64,000 nucleotides of DNA from assembly GCA_023229845.1 (NCBI GenBank), contig JALNYK010000014.1, positions 1-64,000 of the forward strand, in the 5' to 3' direction. How positions within the stretch are numbered: the stretch's first letter is position 1; the number at the start of each line of letters is the position of its first letter. The position numbers were made by a program, and so were the translations under genes. Below, one piece after another: positions 1 through 7,660 of the stretch. Under the pieces are notes generated by a model that did not search any database, had not been told where the DNA came from, and saw nothing but the letters and a program-made list of their open reading frames with translations. This DNA comes from Gallionella sp. (GTDB taxonomy: Bacteria; Pseudomonadota; Gammaproteobacteria; Burkholderiales; Gallionellaceae).

Positions 1-103
1 TTGAACAGCATCAGGCGGAATGATTTTGAGAATGAGCGGGTTTCATCGGAAACACACGGAAATCTGATACGCTATTTTACAGACAAACGGCAGGGGAAAC
101 GGA

Positions 104-925
104 ATGGCGATTTACGCGGTAGGCGATATACAGGGCTGCCACACCGAACTGGCTCGGCTGCTGGACGCGATCCGCTTCGATCCGGCGCAGGACCAGCTAT
201 GGCTGGTCGGCGATCTGGTCAACCGCGGCCCCGGCTCGCTGGAAGTGCTGCGCTTGGTGAAATCGCTAGGCGACAGCGCGATCACCGTGCTCGGCAACCA
301 CGACCTGCACCTGCTGGCGGTATCGACCGGCGCGGCGGAACTGCACCGCAGCGACACGCTGGACGAGATACTCGCCGCCCCCGACCGCGACGAACTGCTG
401 CACTGGCTGCGCCACCAGCGCCTGCTGCATGCCGAAGACGGCTACGTGTTGGTGCACGCCGGCCTACTGCCAGGCTGGACCGTGAAGCAAGCCGCGAAGC
501 TCGCGCGCGAAGTCGAGACCGTGCTGCGCGGCGACGACTACGCCACCTTCTTTGCACGCATGTACGGCAACAACCCTCACGGATGGGACGACGGCCTCAC
601 CGGCTACAAACGCCTGCGCGTCATCACCAACGCACTCACGCGCATGCGCATCTGCACCCCGCAAGGCGACATGGAATTCAAGTTCAAGGGCGAGTTGCAC
701 AACATCCCCGCAGACTACCTGCCCTGGTTCGACGTCCCCGACCGTGCCAGCCGCGACGCGACCGTGATCTTCGGCCACTGGTCCGCGCTCGGACTGATGC
801 TCAGGGACGACGCGATCGCGCTCGATACCGGCTGCCTATGGGGCGGCCCGATGACCGCGATCCGTTTGGACGACCGCGAACTGTTCCAGGTGGAATGCAA
901 CAGCCCGGTGGCGAAGCACTGGTGA
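104..925 (+). CDS. apaH: Bis(5'-nucleosyl)-tetraphosphatase, symmetrical
   Basis: Cytoplasmic metallophosphatase that splits diadenosine tetraphosphate into two ADP and so limits dinucleotide signals made under stress. The 273-residue product shows the calcineurin-like blocks in order: GDIQG at 7-11, GDLVNRG at 36-42, GNHD at 64-67 and HAG at 118-120, then a GHW block and LDTGC near the C terminus. Length is usual for ApaH. The ATG follows the purine-rich AGGGGAAACGGA. The gene is alone on its strand; the frame is also open upstream to base 1, but that part has no ApaH similarity. Confidence 0.97.
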   Translation: MAIYAVGDIQGCHTELARLLDAIRFDPAQDQLWLVGDLVNRGPGSLEVLRLVKSLGDSAITVLGNHDLHLLAVSTGAAELHRSDTLDEILAAPDRDELLHWLRHQRLLHAEDGYVLVHAGLLPGWTVKQAAKLAREVETVLRGDDYATFFARMYGNNPHGWDDGLTGYKRLRVITNALTRMRICTPQGDMEFKFKGELHNIPADYLPWFDVPDRASRDATVIFGHWSALGLMLRDDAIALDTGCLWGGPMTAIRLDDRELFQVECNSPVAKHW

Positions 926-963
926 ACGCATTAAGTCGCAAATTCTGCTCTTGGAGAAACCAA

Positions 964-1401
964 ATGGATAACGAAGATCATGCACAGGGAACAATTGAAC
1001 GGGCAGTAATAAGTCATATCTCGAAGCTAGGTGGCACTATTCGAAACAAAGCGGCGCTTGGGGCCTTGGTCAAAATCATTCCAACCGTTGGCGAGGCACT
1101 TCACCACGCGCTAACCGCGGGAGACGATGCGCTCAAGGACGAAAAAATCCAACTTCAGTTGGATCTTCTTTGCTGCTTAGTTGAAAAGATAGATGCCTCC
1201 ATCACTGAAATGCTTGAGAAGTCCGAATCACTGGGCGCGGGATTTGTTGAGATCAATGGCCAGATCACCGTGCGTGGAGATAATGTTGCTAATGTCACCG
1301 GACTGGAAATTGGATTGGGACGCTCAGCAAGCATTAACCCTGGCACTGTAATTAATGTTGAAGCCACAAATGCGAAAAGCGTTACAGGGGTAAAAATATG
1401 A
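964..1401 (+). CDS. Unrecognised protein, first gene of a coupled pair
   Basis: A 145-residue protein I do not recognise. The N-terminal half looks helical and carries a hydrophobic stretch (ALGALVKIIPTVGEALHHAL). The last 45 residues are rich in G, V, N and T in an alternating pattern (RGDNVANVTG, INPGTVINVEAT) that suggests a small beta domain. TTGGAGAAACCAA lies just before the ATG. Its stop overlaps the start of the next gene as ATGA, so the two are probably translationally coupled. Base composition is lower in GC than apaH next door, which fits acquired DNA. No function is assigned. Confidence 0.7.
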   Translation: MDNEDHAQGTIERAVISHISKLGGTIRNKAALGALVKIIPTVGEALHHALTAGDDALKDEKIQLQLDLLCCLVEKIDASITEMLEKSESLGAGFVEINGQITVRGDNVANVTGLEIGLGRSASINPGTVINVEATNAKSVTGVKI

Positions 1402-1619
1402 TCACTGCTGCCTTCGGAATGAAGTGCCCACATGGACACGAGACCGTACAAGTTTTGGCAGGAAATCCAAAGTGCAGTGTATGCGGTGCGGCTATGGTAC
1501 CGAATAAAGCTGCGCAACCTGTGGGCGTCCATCGTTCGTGCAACAATTGTGGCTCGTACTTCGGGATGCTCGCCAATGATTCCGGAAAATGTCCAAATTG
1601 CGGGATACCTTGGTCTTGA
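1398..1619 (+). CDS. Small double zinc-ribbon protein
   Basis: A 73-residue protein with seven cysteines, mostly as CxxC knuckles: Cys10 with His14, CSVC at 26-29, CNNC at 48-51 and CPNC at 65-68. Spacing suggests two zinc ribbons, one from Cys10/His14 with 26/29 and one from 48/51 with 65/68. The start overlaps the stop of the preceding gene in ATGA, so the pair is likely made together, perhaps as partners. Such ribbons bind nucleic acid or protein; nothing indicates which. The ORF is short, but the cysteine pattern and coupling make it credible. Confidence 0.7.
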   Translation: MITAAFGMKCPHGHETVQVLAGNPKCSVCGAAMVPNKAAQPVGVHRSCNNCGSYFGMLANDSGKCPNCGIPWS

Positions 1620-1659
1620 GCGCGCATAGATGAATGAGCAGTCACGAACCCGTCACTTG

Positions 1660-1697
1660 GGTTTTGTTGGGTATCGCTATCGCTCAACCCGACCTAC
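1660..1697. repeat. Half of a REP-like hairpin repeat
   Basis: The text GGGTATCGC...GCTCAACCCGACCTAC resembles one end of the GTAG-type inverted repeats at 33704-33781 and 39555-39633, here without its partner. It lies between the zinc-ribbon gene and infA, two convergent genes. Confidence 0.4.
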
Positions 1698-1721
1698 ATA
1701 AGACATGCTGCACCAATGCAA

Positions 1722-1745
1722 ATCGGCGCCCCTCAGGACGCCGAT
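1722..1745 (-). terminator. Possible terminator hairpin after infA
   Basis: A perfect 7-bp stem (ATCGGCG / CGCCGAT, loop of 10) lies 38 bases past the infA stop on the minus strand, followed by TTTGCATT. The T run is weak, so termination here is uncertain. Confidence 0.35.
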
Positions 1746-1783
1746 CCGTTACTACCCTGCCCGATAAGCCGGAACCTAACCGA

Positions 1784-2044
1784 TCAGAATCTCCGCCGCT
1801 GCGTCGGCGCACCCGGGGTGCGTCCTTCGATATGACGGAACGTGATGCGTCCCTTGCTCAGATCGTAGGGAGACAACTCCAGCGAGACCTTGTCGCCGGC
1901 GATGATGCGGATGTGGTTCTTACGCATCTTGCCGGCGCTGTAGGCGATCAGCTTGTGACCGTTGTCCAGCGTGACGCGGAAGCGCGAGTCGGGCAGCACT
2001 TCTTCCACCACGCCGCCCATTTCGAGCAGTTCTTCCTTCGCCAT
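1784..2044 (-). CDS. infA: Translation initiation factor IF-1 (long form)
   Basis: Binds the 30S A site with IF-2 and IF-3 during initiation. The 86-residue OB-fold protein begins MAKEELLEMGGVVEEVLPDSRF, with the IF-1 core continuing through the GKMRKNHIRI and GDKVSLELSPYDLSKGRI segments. A C-terminal tail of about 14 residues exceeds the usual 72-residue form. Many betaproteobacteria carry such a second, longer IF-1 besides the ribosomal-operon copy. It starts 4 bases after cspA, so it is almost certainly co-transcribed with it, which fits a role in initiation during cold adaptation. Confidence 0.95.
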   Translation of the reverse strand: MAKEELLEMGGVVEEVLPDSRFRVTLDNGHKLIAYSAGKMRKNHIRIIAGDKVSLELSPYDLSKGRITFRHIEGRTPGAPTQRRRF

Positions 2045-2048
2045 CTAT

Positions 2049-2252
2049 TTAAGCGCCCCGAATGTTCGACGCCTGCTGACCCTTGGGGCCAGTGGTGATG
2101 TCGAAATTCACGCGTTGACCTTCGGTCAGCGTCTTGAAGCCTTCGCTCTGGATCGCGGAAAAATGCGCGAACAGATCGTCGCCGCCATTCTCCGGCGTGA
2201 TGAAGCCGAAGCCCTTGGAATCGTTGAACCACTTTACTATGCCTGTTGCCAT
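2049..2252 (-). CDS. cspA: Cold-shock protein, CspA family
   Basis: A single-domain RNA chaperone of 67 residues that melts RNA secondary structure. It begins MATGIVKWFNDSKGFGFI and has both nucleic-acid motifs, RNP1 (KGFGFI) and RNP2 (DLFAHF), with no extension. The ribosome site is AGGAG, seven bases before a run to ATG. infA follows in the same operon 4 bases later. The long leader upstream is described separately. Which csp paralogue this is cannot be told from the window. Confidence 0.95.
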   Translation of the reverse strand: MATGIVKWFNDSKGFGFITPENGGDDLFAHFSAIQSEGFKTLTEGQRVNFDITTGPKGQQASNIRGA

Positions 2253-2432
2253 GTCTTGTATCTCCTGAAAAACAAGGGGGAATGCCCCCGAACGGGACGA
2301 TGGTCAAGACGGCAAGGAGATGAAGGGAGAAATACCGCAGAGCGCGGGCACTGAACCAGACAGCAACGAGAGGACTTGAAAATCGTTGGCGCGCACTATG
2401 CGCCCTATCGTCTTCAATAGCAAATGAAATTA
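2253..2432 (-). promoter_or_regulatory. cspA leader with hairpin just before the ribosome site
   Basis: 180 bases without a gene lie upstream of cspA. On the minus strand a GGGGG-CATT-CCCCC hairpin (2276-2289) is followed by TTGTTTTT and then directly by the AGGAG site. This could act as a temperature-sensitive lid or a weak attenuator, as long structured leaders are typical for csp genes. I do not see a convincing promoter. Confidence 0.4.
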
Positions 2433-3515
2433 TCAATCTAGCTCAGTCAGCAGGCGCTGCATCATCTGCTCCGCCTGCCTTGCGTAGCCAGTCGCCATCG
2501 TCCGGCGTTTCGTAGATAAATGGCCTGGCAGGGCGACTTGGTGGTTGCTCCCGCAATCGGCTGGCTTCGCCAGTAACGTGTCGCAACCATCCCCGCCGAA
2601 CAGGTTGGCGTGGTTGAGGATGTGATAGAGGTTGTATAGCTCCTTGCGCACCGCATAGCCCGCATCCAGCGGCCATGCATCGCAGTAGGCCGCGTAGAAG
2701 TCCGCGCCGTAGCCGCCGAAGAGCTCGGTCATCGCGAGGTCGCATTCGCGGTCACCGTAGTAAGCGGCAGGATCGAAGACGACCGGCGCACCGTCCGCCA
2801 GATAGCCGTGGTTGCCGCCCCACAAGTCGCCGTGCAGCAGCGAGGGCTGCGGCGCGTAGCCGGCGAAAAACGCGGGCAGCGCATCCATCAATCTTTCGCC
2901 CAACTTCTGCAGATTCCCGCCGTGGCCGTTCTCCGCCGCAAGCCGCAACTGGTAGCCCAGCCGCCGCTCGCGCCAGAACGTCAGCCAGTCGTCGGTCCAC
3001 CCGTTCGGCTGCGGCGTCGTGCCGAGGAAATTATCGTGAGGGAAGCCGAAGCGCGAAGTGTCTACCCTCCCCCCAACCCTGATAAAACTACTAGCCATTC
3101 GACTAGGCGGCAAAGCCGCCAAGTCGCTGGTTATCTCCCCGCAAGGGAGAGGAAGTGAAGTGCAACGGTGCATCGCGGCAAGTCGTTCGCCGAGTTGCGC
3201 GGCATTCCCGCGAGGTTGCAGATCGAGATATTCCAGCACGAGAAACGCGCGGGTGCCGCAGATGCCATGCGTCACCGGCTGCGGCACGCGGACGGTATTC
3301 GTCGCGGCGATGGCTTCGAGTCCCGCGACTTCGTCCGCAAACATAGCGTCGCGCCGCGCGTCGTTGAGTTTGACGAAGAAGTCGCGACCATCGCGGCCGC
3401 GCAAGCTACAGGTCTGATTGATGCAACCGCCGCCGACGGAGAAGTGGCTCGCGGGTTGAAAGGGCTGGCCGGTCGCGCTGCCGATCGCGGCGGAGATGGC
3501 AGCCCAGTCAGCCAT
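2433..3515 (-). CDS. Fructosamine/ketosamine kinase family protein with two inserted segments
   Basis: Phosphorylates sugar amines attached to lysines or free amines (protein deglycation) in this family. The fold is aminoglycoside-phosphotransferase-like. The catalytic loop LLHGDLWGGN is at 227-236, the metal site FDPAAYYGDRE follows, and LEYLDL sits near 94-99. At 360 residues it is about 67 longer than the usual 290-295. The excess is two blocks, residues about 121-154 and about 309-342, both encoded by palindromic DNA. Removing them restores continuous family text (MHRCTSRFGF and LFGG-GYARQ). The frame stays open throughout. The start overlaps the stop of the upstream lipoprotein gene by one base. 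Whether it is active with both inserts is unknown. Confidence 0.85.
   Translation of the reverse strand: MADWAAISAAIGSATGQPFQPASHFSVGGGCINQTCSLRGRDGRDFFVKLNDARRDAMFADEVAGLEAIAATNTVRVPQPVTHGICGTRAFLVLEYLDLQPRGNAAQLGERLAAMHRCTSLPLPCGEITSDLAALPPSRMASSFIRVGGRVDTSRFGFPHDNFLGTTPQPNGWTDDWLTFWRERRLGYQLRLAAENGHGGNLQKLGERLMDALPAFFAGYAPQPSLLHGDLWGGNHGYLADGAPVVFDPAAYYGDRECDLAMTELFGGYGADFYAAYCDAWPLDAGYAVRKELYNLYHILNHANLFGGDGCDTLLAKPADCGSNHQVALPGHLSTKRRTMATGYARQAEQMMQRLLTELD
2490..2591. repeat. Second palindromic insert in the fructosamine kinase gene
   Basis: About 100 bases encode residues 309-342, which interrupt the C-terminal LFGG/GYARQAEQ junction. The DNA has two inverted repeats: AGTCGCC...GGCGACT and GGTTGC...GCAACC, the latter enclosing CTGGC-TTC-GCCAG. 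No clear target duplication is visible and no second copy was seen in the window. Confidence 0.55.
3055..3162. repeat. In-frame insertion of a structured repeat between 6-bp direct repeats
   Basis: GAAGTG occurs at 3055-3060 and again at 3157-3162, exactly 102 bases (34 codons) apart, bounding DNA absent from the family consensus. Inside, 3086-3134 is one copy of the ACTACTAGCC/GCTGGTTAT repeat with stem GACTaGGCGG-caaa-GCCGCCaAGTC. Flanking it are a CT-rich tract and CTCCCCGCAAGGGAG. The 34 extra residues are translated. Confidence 0.8.
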
Positions 3516-4000
3516 CAGGGCTTGGGCTGAACCTTAACGGGCGCCGGATCGGCCGGCGTCCCGGCGGGAACCGGCTCTACGCGCGCCGCTCCGTCCTTGC
3601 GGACGATGCGCACGCGGTCGCCGACCTTGAATACGTCGGGCTTGCCCGGCTGCATCACGTAGGCGCTCTTGCCGCTCTCGTCCAGCTTGACCCAGATCTC
3701 CAGGCCGGGCTTGGTGGCGATGCCGGCCTGATGGCCCAACGTGCTGCCGAGCACGCCGCCGAGTATCGAGCCGACCACACCGCCGCGCCCGCCGCCGCTA
3801 GCGCCGCCGGCTTGGCCGAACACGCCGCCGACGTTCGCGCCCGCATAGCTGCTGTCGTCTAGTTCGATGGGCGTGACAGCCTCGATCACGCCGAGCTGAA
3901 CGACATCCTTGGGCTTGTCGGCGGAACGGCTGCCGACGCTTTCGGGACTGCCGGCACAACCGGCCAGCAACAGCGCGATGGCGAGCAGCATGTTACGCAT
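3515..4000 (-). CDS. Glycine-zipper outer-membrane lipoprotein
   Basis: A 161-residue exported lipoprotein. It has a short signal peptide and a lipobox (LLAGC, Cys15) for lipidation. Residues about 55-95 are Gly/Ala/Val-rich with GxxxG repeats (GGVVGSILGGVLGSTLG), the glycine-zipper seen in SlyB and rickettsial 17-kDa antigen proteins. A small beta domain (IWVKLDESGKSAYVMQPG) and a proline-rich tail follow. It probably sits in the outer membrane. The kinase gene starts within its stop codon, so the two share a transcript. Confidence 0.85.
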   Translation of the reverse strand: MRNMLLAIALLLAGCAGSPESVGSRSADKPKDVVQLGVIEAVTPIELDDSSYAGANVGGVFGQAGGASGGGRGGVVGSILGGVLGSTLGHQAGIATKPGLEIWVKLDESGKSAYVMQPGKPDVFKVGDRVRIVRKDGAARVEPVPAGTPADPAPVKVQPKP

Positions 4001-4029
4001 GATTCAATTTCCGCAAAAGACGTAGGAGC

Positions 4030-4102
4030 GTAGGTCGGGCTTCAACCCGACGATTTTGTCGGGGCTGCTGCCGCTGTCATGTCGGGCTGAAGCCCGACCT
4101 AC
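4030..4102. repeat. REP-like GTAG hairpin pair
   Basis: Two inverted copies of GTAGGTCGGGCTTCAACCCGAC flank about 28 bases between the lipoprotein and PfkB genes. Each copy forms its own hairpin next to a GTAG tetranucleotide, the layout of BIME/REP pairs. Confidence 0.7.
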
Positions 4103-4129
4103 GATGACTTGTTCACCGAGAGCCATGGC

Positions 4130-5068
4130 TTACAGCGGCAACTCGAATCCGAAGTGCTGCTGGAACTGCGCCTTCAGTTCATCGTGCGTCGGCGCGTGGT
4201 TCTGCCCGCCGCGGCTGGCGATCTTGATCGAGCCCAGCAACGACGCGAGGCGACCGGTGGTCTCCCAGTCCCATCCGCTCTGGATGCCGTACAGCAGGCC
4301 AGCGCGGTAAGCGTCTCCGCAGCCGGTCGGATCAACGATGGATGCCGGCTTCGGCGTCGGGATCGCGATCTCCTTGCCGTTCGCGTAGATCATCGAACCG
4401 TCGCCGCCCAGCGTGACGACCAGCGCGGTGACTTGCTCGGCGATCTGCTTCAGCGTCTTGCCGGTCTTGTCCTGCAGCAGCTTGGCCTCGTAGTCGTTCA
4501 CGGTGACGTAGGTCGCCTGATCGATGAAGCGCAGCAGGTCGCCGCCGGAAAACATCGGCATGCCCTGGCCCGGATCGAATACGAAAGGGATGCCCGCTTC
4601 GACGAACTGCTCGGCGTGTTCCATCATGCCCGCGCGGCCGTCCGGCGACACGATGCCGAGGCCGACGTCGCTGGCGTCGCTCACCTTGTTCTGCTCGGAG
4701 AACCCCATCGCGCCCGGATGGAACGCGGTGATCTGGTTATCGTCGAGGTCGGTGGTGATGAAGGCCTGACCGGTGAAGCTGTCCGATACATGGCGGATAT
4801 GTTTCTGCGAAATGCCCAGTTTCTCCAGACGCTTCGCGTAGGGCATGAAATCGTCGCCTACCGTCGCCATGATCTGCGGATTGCCGCCGAGCAGCTTCAG
4901 GTTGTAGGCGATGTTGCCGGCGCAGCCGCCGTATTCGCGGCGCATCGTCGGCACCAGGAAGGCGACGTTCAGGATGTGCAACTGCTCGGGCAGGATGTGC
5001 TTCTTGAAGTGGTCGGGAAACACCATGATGGTGTCGTAAGCCATGGAGCCGCAGATCAGAGTATTCAT
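4130..5068 (-). CDS. PfkB-family sugar/nucleoside kinase (adenosine-kinase-like)
   Basis: A cytoplasmic ATP-dependent kinase of the ribokinase superfamily, 312 residues. The N-terminal glycine pair GGCAGN is at 47-52, and the C-terminal anion-hole signature DPTGCGDA is at 246-253 with Asp252 as catalytic base. Betaproteobacterial members with this DPTGCGDAYRAG form are often annotated as adenosine kinase; the substrate cannot be fixed here. It is a single gene with its own likely promoter: TATAAT on the minus strand at 5107-5102, inside the end of the antiporter gene. Confidence 0.88.
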   Translation of the reverse strand: MNTLICGSMAYDTIMVFPDHFKKHILPEQLHILNVAFLVPTMRREYGGCAGNIAYNLKLLGGNPQIMATVGDDFMPYAKRLEKLGISQKHIRHVSDSFTGQAFITTDLDDNQITAFHPGAMGFSEQNKVSDASDVGLGIVSPDGRAGMMEHAEQFVEAGIPFVFDPGQGMPMFSGGDLLRFIDQATYVTVNDYEAKLLQDKTGKTLKQIAEQVTALVVTLGGDGSMIYANGKEIAIPTPKPASIVDPTGCGDAYRAGLLYGIQSGWDWETTGRLASLLGSIKIASRGGQNHAPTHDELKAQFQQHFGFELPL

Positions 5069-5101
5069 GTCGTTGCCGGAGTGTGATTGAAGAAAGTGGC
5101 G

Positions 5102-5107
5102 ATTATA
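5102..5107 (-). promoter_or_regulatory. Possible -10 box for the PfkB kinase gene
   Basis: TATAAT on the minus strand lies 34 bases before the kinase ATG. No good -35 hexamer is seen at 16-18 bases upstream. Confidence 0.35.
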
Positions 5108-5113
5108 ACTGCG

Positions 5114-6322
5114 TCAGGCATTCCGCCCGTAGAACCATTTGAGCAGGAACGGCGGCGTCATCGTGGTCAACGCGATGACGATCAACATCGCGGCATACAG
5201 CTCGCCGTTCAATATGCCCTGGCTGAAACCGAGCTGCGCGAAGATCAGGCCGACTTCGCCGCGCGGGATCATCGACAGGCCGATGGCGACCTGATGGTTG
5301 CGCGGCTCCTTGATGAAGAAGCCCGCCGCGAATTTTCCAACAAAAGCGACCAGCAGCAGCGAGCCCGCCAGCAACCACACGAAGCTGGAACTCCAGTCCA
5401 CCGCGCTGAGATTCAGCGACACGCCGACCATCACGAAAAACAGCGGCGAGAAGGTGTGGATCAGCGGGCGCATCTGCTCTTCCAGACGGTGCGCCAGCTT
5501 GGGGCTGGGCTGGAAAATGAGCTTCGTTTTTCCCATCGGGAACTTGAAACCGAAATGCTGACTGAACGCCAGACCGGCGGCGAACCCGCCCATGATCTCC
5601 GGCGCGCCAACCGCGTGCGCGAGCCAGGAGAACAGCAGGATCAGCGACAGCGCCATCGTCAGCAGCAGGCCGGGCGAGGCGGCATGCTGGTCGAGCCGGT
5701 CGATCACCACCGACGCCAGTTTCGCGACGATGGGCGCCAGCACCATGAACAGCACGATGTACAGGCTCACCTCGCCCAGCGCCTGGAACGACACCTCCTG
5801 TTCCACCGCGAACTGGTACAGGAAGGCCAGCGCCAGCACGCCGAGGATGTCGTCCAGCACCGCCGCACCGATAACGATCTGCGCCTCGTCCGAATGGCGT
5901 TTGCCGAGGTCGTCCAGCACGCGCACGGTGATGCCTATGCTGGTGGCCGTCAGCGTACCGCCGATGAACAACGCAACCAGACTGGGCAGGCCGAACATAA
6001 AGGCGCTGACGCCGTAGCCCAGCGCGAACGGCAGCGTGAAACCAACCAGCGCGACGACATAAGGCTTGCTGCCGGAACGCGCCAGACGGGAAAGATTCGT
6101 ATCCATACCGACCTCGAACAGCAGCAGGATGATGCCGATCTCGGCCAGCAGCTTCATCGTCATGTCCGGCGACACCCAGCCCAGCAGCGAAGGCCCGATC
6201 AGCAGGCCGGCCAGCAGCTCGCCTATCACCGAAGGAATGCCGAAGCGCGCAACGGTCTCGGACAGCAGGCGCGCCGAGATCAGGATGATCGCGAGAAAGA
6301 GAAAGAATTGGTGCAGTTCCAT
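5114..6322 (-). CDS. Monovalent cation:proton antiporter, CPA2 (KefB-like)
   Basis: An inner-membrane exchanger of 402 residues with about 12 hydrophobic helices (Na_H_Exchanger domain). It begins MELHQFFLFLAIILISARLL. The repeated family signatures are present: GELLAGLLIGPSLLG, LLLFEVGMDTNL (acidic pore residues), and GGTLTATSIGITVRVL in the middle. There is no C-terminal TrkA_N domain, so it is shorter than KefB/KefC and may be unregulated by nucleotides or act as a Na+/H+ or K+/H+ exchanger. A single gene. Confidence 0.9.
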   Translation of the reverse strand: MELHQFFLFLAIILISARLLSETVARFGIPSVIGELLAGLLIGPSLLGWVSPDMTMKLLAEIGIILLLFEVGMDTNLSRLARSGSKPYVVALVGFTLPFALGYGVSAFMFGLPSLVALFIGGTLTATSIGITVRVLDDLGKRHSDEAQIVIGAAVLDDILGVLALAFLYQFAVEQEVSFQALGEVSLYIVLFMVLAPIVAKLASVVIDRLDQHAASPGLLLTMALSLILLFSWLAHAVGAPEIMGGFAAGLAFSQHFGFKFPMGKTKLIFQPSPKLAHRLEEQMRPLIHTFSPLFFVMVGVSLNLSAVDWSSSFVWLLAGSLLLVAFVGKFAAGFFIKEPRNHQVAIGLSMIPRGEVGLIFAQLGFSQGILNGELYAAMLIVIALTTMTPPFLLKWFYGRNA

Positions 6323-6594
6323 GGCGGTGTTCCCGACGAATGAATGGGGTCAACCCGGTCGGTTGTCTGCCGGATGATACAACGGGTCTCCCGGCACGTT
6401 GGTATACGTGCTCGGCAAGGCATAATGAACTCCGCGATAAAGGGAGGGAATCCTGGCAAGGATCAGGACCGTGGCCTGCCTCCAATCGCCACATGGTGAT
6501 TCATAAACGGGCTAGGGTCGAGTTGAAGCAATTTGAATAGTCAAAACAAGGCAGCTCCGGTACATTTCGCTGTCCAGACATCGCCACAATCAAC

Positions 6595-7503
6595 ATGAAC
6601 TTCTCTGATCTATTCAATGTCTTCTCGAAGCGAACCACGCCCATACATGCGGCACCGAAGCCGCTAACTCAGACTTTTCGTAACAGAGTCTTCATGCGAT
6701 GCAGAGATTTGTTTGCCTACGACTCGATTAGTTTTTGGTCAGAGATTCAATCTAAACTCGCATACCTCCACGGACGGGTAAAGCTCACAAACGCGAGGTC
6801 AAGTAACTCTGCTGATGATGCGCTTGAGTTCCTCCATGATTGTTCTGACGCGCACTTCCTAGACTTCCTGGAGTACATCTTTCACACGCAAGCGTACTTT
6901 CATGCTTCAAGCAGGGGGAACCTTGTTGAAGATTTGAACGAGTTTCTTAAACACGATGACCTGCCCTACGCGATTACGGACTTCGTATGGACAAAGCAAA
7001 TAGAGACTCGTTTCGGTAGCGAGCGCGAGACCACTACCCTAACACGCTATCCTCAGGTCATTAGGAAAGACTCCGAAGCAATGTATCAGAGTGCTATCCA
7101 GCCAACTCTTCAGCTTCTGCGGCACTCTGACTTCGTTTCGGCAAACAAGGAATTCATGGAAGCCCTTGATGACTATCGCAAGGCTGACTATGGTGATTGC
7201 CTAACAAAATGCGGGAGTACATTTGAAAGCGTTTTGAAGGTTATCTGCGCCCGCAATAATTGGCCGTATAGTGCGTCCGACACAGCCTCCCCACTATTAA
7301 AAACAGTGGTTAGCAAATCCGGAATGGAGCCGTTTTTTGAACAGCCTCTTATTTTGGTTGCGACAATTCGCAACAAACTGAGCAATTCACACGGAGCGGG
7401 GCTCACACCACGAGATGTCACTGAAGCCAAAGCCGAGTACGCAATCAATGCGACTGCCTCCGCAATTCTTCTGTTGGTAAAAGAGGCTAACAAACTGAAC
7501 TAA
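6595..7503 (+). CDS. Abortive-infection C-terminal domain protein (STM4504/CBY_0614-like)
   Basis: A 302-residue soluble protein. The N-terminal part begins MNFSDLFNVFSKR and resembles the STM4504/CBY_0614 group. The C-terminal 90 residues (DYGDCLTKCGSTFESVLKVI, then VATIRNKLSNSHGAG and AEYAINATASAILLLV) match the Abi-C pattern, in which RNKLSNSHG is the hallmark. Abi-C proteins are linked to phage defence, but this one is unproven. The gene is AT-richer than its surroundings, stands alone with about 270 bases before it and 157 after, and looks like an acquired cargo gene. Confidence 0.7.
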   Translation: MNFSDLFNVFSKRTTPIHAAPKPLTQTFRNRVFMRCRDLFAYDSISFWSEIQSKLAYLHGRVKLTNARSSNSADDALEFLHDCSDAHFLDFLEYIFHTQAYFHASSRGNLVEDLNEFLKHDDLPYAITDFVWTKQIETRFGSERETTTLTRYPQVIRKDSEAMYQSAIQPTLQLLRHSDFVSANKEFMEALDDYRKADYGDCLTKCGSTFESVLKVICARNNWPYSASDTASPLLKTVVSKSGMEPFFEQPLILVATIRNKLSNSHGAGLTPRDVTEAKAEYAINATASAILLLVKEANKLN

Positions 7504-7660
7504 AGCAACTAAAGTGGCTCGGGTTCGGAATATTCTCAGTAACTAAATCCATCGATCTTTTCATCCCACTCTCAATTGAAACTAAATGGGCCAAGCTCGA
7601 ATTGTTTGCAGCAGCCAGTACGTTGAACGACGCATCTGAACAAACTCCGTCAAACCCATC

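Noticed and set aside
1..963. A plus-strand frame running from base 1 into the 964-1401 gene
   Set aside because: Its first 320 codons are the wrong frame of apaH; a good ribosome site and ATG at 964 define the true gene.
5087..6343. A long plus-strand frame opposite the CPA2 antiporter
   Set aside because: Rich in Arg, Gln and His with no membrane segments or motif; the minus-strand antiporter explains the DNA.
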